From assembly GCF_029946515.1 (NCBI RefSeq), contig NZ_JARZHH010000024.1:62001-126000 (forward strand): a stretch of 64,000 bases of DNA, written 5' to 3'. A program made the translations under genes and the position numbers. The notes beneath the pieces are model-generated. The model was not told where the DNA came from. It ran no database searches and was given only the letters and a program-made list of their open reading frames with translations. The stretch comes from Polyangium sp. 6x1. GTDB lineage: Bacteria; Myxococcota_A; Polyangia; Polyangiales; Polyangiaceae. Of the stretch, positions 58,147-64,000 are shown piece by piece; position 1 is the stretch's first letter; every line of letters begins with the position of its first letter.

Positions 58147-58606
58147 CCAACGTGCCCTCCGGCGCGCGCTCGCCTCCGCGTTCTTGCCGCTCGTGCTCAC
58201 GCTGCTCGCCGCGGGTTGTCCTGGCCGGCTGGAGGACCCCGACCGGTTCCTCGACGGCGGCGGCTTCACGTGCCCGGACATCGTGAACGAGCTCTTTCCG
58301 AAGAGCTGCGGCGGGACGATTTGCCACGAGGGCGCCGAGCCGGCGGCAGGTCTCGATCTGATCGCGCCGGGCGTGGTGGGACGGCTCGTCGACAAGATGG
58401 GGCGCGATTGCCCGGGGATCCTGGTGGACCCGATGGTCCCGGAGTCGAGCTTGCTTTACGAGAAATTGCAGCCGCTGCCGAGCTGCGGGTCGCCGATGCC
58501 GATCGGAAAGCCGACGCTGACGCCGGACGAGCTCGCGTGCGTGCGAGATTGGATCTCGGCGCAGATGCCGACGGGGGGCGCGGCGGGCGAGGGTGGAGGG
58601 ACCTGA
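58136..58606 (+). CDS. Small lipoprotein with cytochrome-like Cys-x4-Cys-His
   Basis: The 156-residue lipoprotein (lipobox LLAAGC) has VNELFPKSCGGTICHEGAEPAAGLDL near residue 62, resembling the cytochrome part of DUF1592-type proteins. The spacing is Cys-x4-Cys-His rather than CxxCH, so heme attachment is doubtful. It ends in SCGSPMPIGKPTLTPDELACVRDWI, family-typical. The ATG at 58136 is preferred; a TTG at 58124 is possible. The 43-bp repeats begin 14 bases after its stop. Confidence 0.75.
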   Translation: MPRDQRALRRALASAFLPLVLTLLAAGCPGRLEDPDRFLDGGGFTCPDIVNELFPKSCGGTICHEGAEPAAGLDLIAPGVVGRLVDKMGRDCPGILVDPMVPESSLLYEKLQPLPSCGSPMPIGKPTLTPDELACVRDWISAQMPTGGAAGEGGGT

Positions 58607-58620
58607 CGGGGGCTCCCGAG

Positions 58621-59006
58621 GGTCGGCGGAGCGCCGAAGGACGGTCGAAACGGGTCGGGTGAGCTTTGGCGATGCGCCAAAGCTTGGTCCGGACGGCCCG
58701 GGTGCTCCTTGGCGGTGCGCCGACGACAGGTCCGCGTGGTCCGGGTGCTCCTTGGCGGTGCGCCGACGACAGGTCCGAGCGGTCCGGGGGCTCCTTGGCG
58801 GTGCGCCGACGACAGGTCCGAGCGGTCCGAGGGCTCCTTGGCGGTGCGCCGACGACAGGTCCGAGCGGTCCGGGGGCTCCTTGGCGGTGCGCCGAACGCG
58901 GGGACCCCAGATCCGGGTGCTCCTTTGGCGATGCGCCAAGCGCGGGGACCACCGTCCGGGGGGTCTTGGGCGATGCGCCAACGACGAAGGAGACGAAAGG
59001 AGAGGC
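58621..59006 (+). repeat. 43-bp tandem array, nine units, each centred on an inverted repeat
   Basis: Units begin near 58621, 58664, 58708, 58751, 58794, 58837, 58880, 58923 and 58965. Units 3-6 are nearly identical (starting CTTGGCGGTGCGCCGACG, with GGTCCG later); the outer ones are diverged. Each has a stem around GTG, ATG or GAG: TCGGCG-GAG-CGCCGA, TTTGGCG-ATG-CGCCAAA, TTGGCG-GTG-CGCCGA (one G.U pair). The last unit is broken by one extra G and carries the ribosome-binding site of the SIR2 gene. The array fills the gap 58607-59006; no gene is seen in it, and the long open frames through it are a consequence of its composition. Confidence 0.85.
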
Positions 59007-60527
59007 GTGGCTTGCGGTTCTCGTGCCTCCTGTGAAACGTTTCGCTTCGTGCACCCATCGCTCACCGAACTCCAGCAGGCTTACGCGCGGGGCGACCTCG
59101 TCATCTTCGCGGGGGCAGGCATTTCAGCGGGAGCCGGCCTGCCATCCTGGGCCGAGCTCGTGAAGCGGCTCGTCGCTCATGCGCGGGCTCGTGGAGTGGC
59201 CGAACATCTGCTGCTTGAAGTCGACGAGCTCGTGGCGTCGCTCCAGTTCATCGATGCTCTGTCGGCATTGAAGGATGCCATGGGCGGCCCCGAGTTTTGC
59301 AGCTTCATCGAGCGACAGCTCGACGACAGCGCCTTGCCGGTTCCTCCCGCGGCGAAGGCCATCGCTGCCTTGTCTGCGAACCTGCGCGCCGTGCTCACGA
59401 CGAACGTCGACCGCATCCTCGAACGCGCCCTGGCCGGGCAGTGGCCGACGTTCTCCAAGGCAACGCTGGACGTCGCCCAGCGGCGCGGGTTTCTCCTGAA
59501 GCTCCACGGCACCCTCCATGAGCGGAACACCTGGGTCTTTACGCGCGCCGACTACGACCGCGCGATGTACGCGGACCCGCAGATGCAAACCGCCTTCTCC
59601 GCGCTCTTCCACGGGCGGACGCTGCTCTTCGTGGGGTATGGGCTCACGGATGACGATTTCGATCAATTGCTAGCGCGCGTGCGCGCGCTGTCGGGGGATC
59701 AGCCGCCGCGTCACTTTGCGATCGTCCCGGCCTCCAGCGTCCGGGCATATAAACGCAAGCGCCTCGAGAGCGCCGGGGTGAGCCTGATCATCTACGAAAA
59801 CGGGGATGGCTCGCACAGAGAATTGACCGAGCTGCTCGTGGCCATCCTCCCACCCTCGGAGCGAGGGAGCGTGGACGTGGCAGACCCCCGGCGCGTGGTA
59901 CGGAACAGGATTCCTGGCGCGTCGGAGCTCGCCCAGCGGATTGCCGATGAGAGATCTGAGAACTGGGAAATCAAGCTCTTCAGCCAACTGCTCTCCGACG
60001 AGCTGGCGGCTTCATCGGCAGAGCGGCGAGACCTGCACTTCGGTGTCTCTTTCGGCCCTCCCGACAATTTGGACCCCAAGGCCGCGATCTCCTGGATGAG
60101 CACACAATTTGCAGCCAGCATTCGCAACATAGACATCCTCAAGAGCCTGGTGAACACAGGTCTGGCGGATGCAATGGGGCCGCCAGGGCAGCCAGGCGAC
60201 GCATACAAACTGGTCTACGTGGCAAACAGAATCGGCCAGGTCTACCGCGAAATGATCTCATGGACGCTGCGATGGCGGCGGGTACAGACAGACGAAGCCT
60301 TCCGTCCAACCCTCCAGCTCGCGCAGCTCGCAGGTCACAGGCTCATCGACCGGATCGAGGAATGGAACCAGCGGATCGCGACAACGGTGCGGGAGCACTT
60401 CGAAGGGCATAACAACCTACCACCAGGAACCACGATCAATCTGGGGCTCGTGGTTGATCTGCCCGAGGGGTGGGAGGAGCAAATGCAGGCCCAGATGGAG
60501 CACCTTCGACGGCGCTTTCGCTGGTGA
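59007..60527 (+). CDS. SIR2-domain protein, candidate NADase of a defence system
   Basis: The protein of about 506 residues has a SIR2 domain at residues 20-275: FAGAGISAGAGLPSW, TTNVDRILERA (Asn near 133), KLHGTLH (His near 167) and FVGYGLTDDDFDQLLARV. In phage-defence proteins (ThsA, DSR) such domains cleave NAD+. The C-terminal 200 residues are not recognised and may sense the trigger. The first residues after GTG 59007 look unusual; AAGGAGAGG just before it supports this start, and GTG 59049 is the alternative. The upstream 43-bp array ends exactly here. Confidence 0.8.
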   Translation: MACGSRASCETFRFVHPSLTELQQAYARGDLVIFAGAGISAGAGLPSWAELVKRLVAHARARGVAEHLLLEVDELVASLQFIDALSALKDAMGGPEFCSFIERQLDDSALPVPPAAKAIAALSANLRAVLTTNVDRILERALAGQWPTFSKATLDVAQRRGFLLKLHGTLHERNTWVFTRADYDRAMYADPQMQTAFSALFHGRTLLFVGYGLTDDDFDQLLARVRALSGDQPPRHFAIVPASSVRAYKRKRLESAGVSLIIYENGDGSHRELTELLVAILPPSERGSVDVADPRRVVRNRIPGASELAQRIADERSENWEIKLFSQLLSDELAASSAERRDLHFGVSFGPPDNLDPKAAISWMSTQFAASIRNIDILKSLVNTGLADAMGPPGQPGDAYKLVYVANRIGQVYREMISWTLRWRRVQTDEAFRPTLQLAQLAGHRLIDRIEEWNQRIATTVREHFEGHNNLPPGTTINLGLVVDLPEGWEEQMQAQMEHLRRRFRW

Positions 60528-60599
60528 ACTGGTCGCTTCCTGGAGACCGCTGAGCTCACAGGTTTGCCCGCGGAGCGTCCCCCGCGCTAGGGTGGCTCG

Positions 60600-61553
60600 A
60601 TGCCGACGCTCGAGCACAACGGTCTCGTCGACATGTTCCGCGAGAACCCGGCCCTCGCGCCGCACCTCGTCGAGCTGCTCTTCCGCATGGACCTCCCGCC
60701 CTACGCCACGGTCACGGCGGTCGAGACCGCGCTCGATCAGCTCGTGCCGGTGGAGTTCCGCGCGGATCTCGTGCTCGAGCTGCGCAATGAGCATGGCGCG
60801 CTGGTGTTCGCGATCGTCCTCGAAGTCCAGCGCGACAAGGACGCGCGCAAGAAGTACGCGTGGCCGGTGTACGCCGTGGTCGTGCGGGCGCAGAAGGAAT
60901 GCCCGACCCTCGTGCTCGTCGTCGCGCCAGACGCCGACGTGGCGGCCTGGGCCGCGGAGACGATCGATCTCGGCCTCGGCCGCGGGCGTATCGATCCGCT
61001 CGTGCTCGGCCCGGCCAGCGTGCCCGAAGTGACGGATCCAGCCCTGGCGGAGCAGGAGACGGAGCTTTCCATCCTGTCGGCGGCAGCACACGGCAACGGC
61101 CCGAACGGGCTCGACGTGGCGCTGACGGCGCTCGGCGCGCTCGGACGGTTCGACCGGGAACACGCTGCAGTGTACTTTCAGATCGTTTACAATGCGTTAC
61201 GCGAGCCCATGCGGAGGGCCCTGGAGGCGCTGATCATGCAACGGCAGAGCGAAGGAAAAGCCACGTTCCCCCCGTTCGCACAGCAGATCTTCGACCGCGG
61301 CATGCACGAGGGTGAGCTCAAGGGCAAGCTCGAGGGCAAGCTCGAGGGCAAGCTCGAGGGCAAGCTCGAGGGCAAGCTCGAAGGCAAGCTCGAAGGCAAA
61401 CGCGACGCCCTGCTCCGGCTCCTCGCGCGCGCAGGGATCTCGCTCGCGGAGGACGAGCGCGCCCGCATCGAGGCCTGCATGGACTCCGATACCCTCGATC
61501 GGTGGGTCGAGAACGTGCTTGGAGCGAAGACCACGAGCGACGTATTCTCGTGA
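60600..61553 (+). CDS. PD-(D/E)XK nuclease-like protein (Rpn-like) with GKLE repeats
   Basis: The 317-residue protein has a nuclease-like core: RADLVLEL (Asp near 56) and VLEVQRDKDARKKYAWPVY (Glu near 75, Gln near 77), matching the D...ExQ pattern of Rpn/transposase-31-type proteins. Residues 240-265 are six GKLE units, then a helical tail. An in-frame ATG at 61236 has GGAGG eight bases before it and would give a 105-residue C-terminal product that includes the repeats. No toxin or recombination role is shown here; the family assignment is from pattern only. Confidence 0.7.
   Translation: MPTLEHNGLVDMFRENPALAPHLVELLFRMDLPPYATVTAVETALDQLVPVEFRADLVLELRNEHGALVFAIVLEVQRDKDARKKYAWPVYAVVVRAQKECPTLVLVVAPDADVAAWAAETIDLGLGRGRIDPLVLGPASVPEVTDPALAEQETELSILSAAAHGNGPNGLDVALTALGALGRFDREHAAVYFQIVYNALREPMRRALEALIMQRQSEGKATFPPFAQQIFDRGMHEGELKGKLEGKLEGKLEGKLEGKLEGKLEGKRDALLRLLARAGISLAEDERARIEACMDSDTLDRWVENVLGAKTTSDVFS
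61323..61394 (+). repeat. Six 12-bp in-frame repeats in the Rpn-like gene
   Basis: Six copies of GGCAAGCTCGAG (the last ending in A instead of G) encode GKLE units. Slippage would change the protein by four residues at a time without frameshift, so the length is likely variable between strains. Confidence 0.85.
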
Positions 61554-61644
61554 CGCAGCAAACTGGGTTATCGCCCGCCCGCGCGCAGTAGGCCCAAAGC
61601 GTCTCCACAGCCGGCCCCGATCGGAGGTATATCGTCAGGGACGT

Positions 61645-62727
61645 ATGCCTGGAACGTCCCTCGCGGAGCGCCTGCGTGGCCTCGAGCGGCTCTGTCTGCC
61701 GGTCTGGGTCTTCGATGCGGAGCGGGGCCGCATGGCCTGGGGGAACGCCGCCGCGCTCGCGATCTGGCGCTCGCCGAGCCTCGAAGAGTTCCTCTCGCGG
61801 GACTACTCGGACGCCTCCGCGGCGACCCGCACGCGCAACGAGAGCATCCTCCAAAAGCTCCGCGAGGACCGCGACGCGTACGTCGAGCACACCTTCACGT
61901 TCTATCCACGCGGAGAACCCCTGCACCTGCGGTGCTTCATGTCCGCCGTCGAGCTCGACGACGGGCGCCTCGCCCAGCTCATCGAAGGCCACGTGCGGAC
62001 CGACGAGCAGGACCCGAGGCTCCTGCGCTGCGACGAGGCGCTGCGGCACGTCTCCGCGATGGTCGCGCTCCTCTCCGTGGAAGGCGACGTGCTCGTGAGG
62101 AACCCGGCCGCCGAGCGCGCCTTCGGCGGCTCGAGCGCGCCTTCGGCCTGGTTCGAGGACGAAGGCGCGGTGGCGCGGCTCCTCCAGGTCGCCGCGACGC
62201 AGGAGGTCCTGCACGAGGAGCTCGTCGCGCTCACGAGCGACGGTCCACGCTGGCACGCCGTGGAGGCGCGAAGGACGAGTGATCCGGCGACCGGGAAACA
62301 CGCGATCGTCGTGCACCAGGTGGACGTGACGGAGCGGCGGGAGCGCGAGGCGCTGATCGAGGCGCAGCAGCGCGAGATCCTGGAGCTGTCGGCGCCGCTG
62401 CTCGACGTCGCAAAAGGGGTGGTCGCGGTGCCGATCGTGGCGGCGTTGACCGAGGCGCGGAGCGCAGAGCTCGAGCGGCGGCTCCTGCCCGGCCTGGTGG
62501 AGCGCGGCGCGAAGGTGGTCGTCTTCGATCTGACGGGCGCGACAGCGACGGACGGCGCCGGGCTCTCGCAGCTCGTGCGCCTGCTCAGCGCCGTGCGTCT
62601 GCTCGGCGCGCGGCCGATGGTGACGGGCGTGCGGCCGGCCCTCGCGAGAGAGCTCGTGCAAAGCGGCGCGGAGCTCGCGGGCGCGACCGTAATGCGGTCG
62701 CTCCGGGACGCGCTCTCATTCGCATGA
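61645..62727 (+). CDS. PAS-STAS protein, first of a tandem pair
   Basis: The 360-residue protein has two PAS-like parts (about 10-110 with LPVWVFDAERGRMAWGN, and 130-230 with SAMVALLSVEGDVLVRNPAAERAFGG). A coil (EREALIEAQQREILEL) and a STAS domain (about 250-350) follow. In the STAS domain VVFDLTGATATDGAGLS has Gly where RsbR/RsbS have the phosphorylated Thr or Ser after Asp. The later GVRPALAREL has Glu where the relative at 12871 has Thr. It is therefore a changed RsbR-like sensor. The upstream 90 bases resemble those of the next gene. Confidence 0.85.
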   Translation: MPGTSLAERLRGLERLCLPVWVFDAERGRMAWGNAAALAIWRSPSLEEFLSRDYSDASAATRTRNESILQKLREDRDAYVEHTFTFYPRGEPLHLRCFMSAVELDDGRLAQLIEGHVRTDEQDPRLLRCDEALRHVSAMVALLSVEGDVLVRNPAAERAFGGSSAPSAWFEDEGAVARLLQVAATQEVLHEELVALTSDGPRWHAVEARRTSDPATGKHAIVVHQVDVTERREREALIEAQQREILELSAPLLDVAKGVVAVPIVAALTEARSAELERRLLPGLVERGAKVVVFDLTGATATDGAGLSQLVRLLSAVRLLGARPMVTGVRPALARELVQSGAELAGATVMRSLRDALSFA

Positions 62728-62820
62728 CGCAGCCGACTGGCTCATTGCCCGCCTCGCGCGGAGCAGGGCCCAAGCGTCTCCCCTGCCCGGCCCGATCGGA
62801 GGTATTCTCGCGAGAGACGT

Positions 62821-63933
62821 ATGCCTGAAACGTCCCTCGCGGAGCGCCTGCGTGGCGTGGAGCGGCTGCACTTTCCGGTCTGGGTCTTCGATGCGGATCG
62901 GGGTCGCCTCGTGTGGGCGAACGACGCCGCACTCGGGCTCTGGCGCTCGCCGAGCCGCGAGGAGCTCTTCGCGCGGAACTTCGCGTCGGGCGAGTCCACC
63001 GCGACGCGCACCCGCATCGACGGCTATCTCCGCAAGTTCCGTGAGGACAAGGGCGCACACATCGAGGAGCACTGGACGTTTTATCCGCGCGGAGAGCCCG
63101 TGCAGGTGCGCTGCGTCCTCTCGGGGATCGAGGACGACGAGGGGCGGATGTTGCTCCTCAACGAGGCCCACCAGCAGACCAAAGAGGTGGACCTGCGAGG
63201 GCTGCGTGGCCTCGAGGCGCTGCGGCACGTCTCGGCAATGGTCGCGCTCGTGACCCCCGAGGGCGCGGTGCTCGTGATGAACCCGGCCGCCGAGCGCGCG
63301 TTCGGCGCCGCGAGCGTGCCCTCGGCGTGGTTCGAGGACGCGGGCGCGGCGGGGCGCCTCCTCCGGTCGGCAGAAACGAACGAGGTGGTGCACGAGGAGC
63401 TCGTCGCGCTCACGAACGAGGGGCCGCGGTGGCACGCCGTGGAGGCGCGGCGCGCGACGGATCCGGCGAGCGGCAAGCACGTGGTGGTCGTTCACCAGGT
63501 CGATGTGACCGAGCGGCGGGAGCACGAGGCGCTGATCGAGGCGCAGCAGCGCGAAATCCTGGAGCTGTCGGCGCCGCTGCTCGACGTCGCCGAAGGGGTG
63601 GTCGCGGTGCCGATCGTGGCGGCGTTGACCGAGGCGCGGAGCGCGGAGCTCGAGCGGCGGCTCTTGCCAGGTCTGGTGGAGCGCGGCGCGAAGGTGGTCG
63701 TGTTCGATCTGACGGGCGCGACGGCGACGGAGGGGGCGGGGCTGTCGCAGCTCGTGCGCCTGCTCAGCGCCGTGCGGCTGCTCGGCGCGCGGCCGATGGT
63801 GACGGGCGTGCGGCCGGCGCTCGCGAGGGAGCTCGTGCAGAGCGGCGCGGACCTCGCGGGCGCGGCGATGACGCGGTCGCTCCGGGACGCGCTCTCGGTG
63901 TCGCGCGGGGCAGACAAGCCGCTCCGGCGCTGA
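62821..63933 (+). CDS. PAS-STAS protein, second of a tandem pair
   Basis: The 370-residue protein is very similar to the one at 61645, nearly identical in the STAS domain, with EG at the DG position and the same GVRPALAREL. It differs more in the first PAS part (HFPVWVFDADRGRLVWANDAA). A basic tail of ten residues (RGADKPLRR) is added. A shared leader (CGATCGGAGGTAT before ATG) shows that promoter and gene were duplicated together. What follows the stop at 63933 is outside recognisable features. Confidence 0.87.
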   Translation: MPETSLAERLRGVERLHFPVWVFDADRGRLVWANDAALGLWRSPSREELFARNFASGESTATRTRIDGYLRKFREDKGAHIEEHWTFYPRGEPVQVRCVLSGIEDDEGRMLLLNEAHQQTKEVDLRGLRGLEALRHVSAMVALVTPEGAVLVMNPAAERAFGAASVPSAWFEDAGAAGRLLRSAETNEVVHEELVALTNEGPRWHAVEARRATDPASGKHVVVVHQVDVTERREHEALIEAQQREILELSAPLLDVAEGVVAVPIVAALTEARSAELERRLLPGLVERGAKVVVFDLTGATATEGAGLSQLVRLLSAVRLLGARPMVTGVRPALARELVQSGADLAGAAMTRSLRDALSVSRGADKPLRR

Positions 63934-64000
63934 ACTGGGACGGACGCTCTGCCGTCCACGGCGCGCTTTGGCCGCGAGGGTCTGTCTCGGTCGATTGCGG

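Noticed and set aside
58621-59006. CRISPR array or coding repeat
   Set aside because: Units abut with no unique spacers and no cas gene is near; 43 is not a multiple of 3, so an unbroken frame through it would give a peptide changing with each unit, and the SIR2 domain starts after it.
61323-61394. On/off phase-variation tract
   Set aside because: The unit is 12 bp, so gain or loss keeps the frame; it can change length but not switch the gene off.

Overview
This window is high-GC chromosomal DNA that looks like a myxobacterium of the Polyangium/Sorangium type. The grounds are very high GC at third codon positions; paired DUF1552 and DUF1592-type genes; Gly-rich lipoproteins; delta-60 and Cys-rich repeat lipoproteins; Ser/Thr kinases; and an alternative complex III plus caa3 oxidase operon. 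This is inferred from gene content, because no rRNA or other taxonomic marker is present. No tRNA, rRNA, insertion sequence or CRISPR array was seen.

Region 1-14.8 kb holds metabolic and envelope genes. It contains the 3' end of an unknown secreted protein, S-formylglutathione hydrolase, a Tat-exported aldo/keto reductase, a methyltransferase, a PEGA-like membrane protein, a DUF1552/DUF1592 pair whose second member ends in a probable CBM2 module, a DUF5060-type glycoside hydrolase, a PhzF-family protein, a Ser/Thr kinase with a DCG motif, a PAS-STAS (RsbR-like) protein and a double GNAT protein.

Region 14.9-21.9 kb looks like an iron-uptake locus. Two Fur-box-like palindromes lie in an AT-richer intergenic region between a delta-60 lipoprotein gene and an overlapping operon of imelysin-like lipoprotein, vitamin K-dependent gamma-carboxylase homologue (HTTM) and FecA-like TonB-dependent receptor. 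It is followed by an orphan DNA methyltransferase, a FabZ-like protein lacking the usual His, a PDZ/M61-like protein without a clear zinc site, and the N-degron enzyme Bpt.

Region 26.4-38.8 kb is one tight minus-strand respiratory operon. In transcription order it runs ActA, B, C, D, E, F, a small one-helix protein, a Sco-type copper chaperone, then caa3 oxidase subunits II, I, III and IV. It takes electrons from quinol through ActB and the cytochromes to the oxidase.

Region 39-58.6 kb is mixed: 6-phosphogluconate dehydrogenase, a Cys-rich lipoprotein, an AcpH-like protein, an overlapping pair of unknown genes, a STAS-like protein, a tandem pair of XRE regulators sharing a 20-bp element, a PI-PLC-like lipoprotein, an MFS transporter, alpha-glucan phosphorylase, a DsbA-like protein coupled to an L,D-transpeptidase, and a second DUF1552/DUF1592 pair.

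Region 58.6-64 kb is the most unusual. A 43-bp tandem array with a maintained stem in most units runs up to the start codon of a SIR2-domain gene. Next come a PD-(D/E)XK (Rpn-like) gene with a 12-bp repeat tract and a good internal start site, and a tandem duplication of PAS-STAS genes whose phospho-acceptor positions are altered. This is the best candidate here for an undescribed defence or signalling locus.
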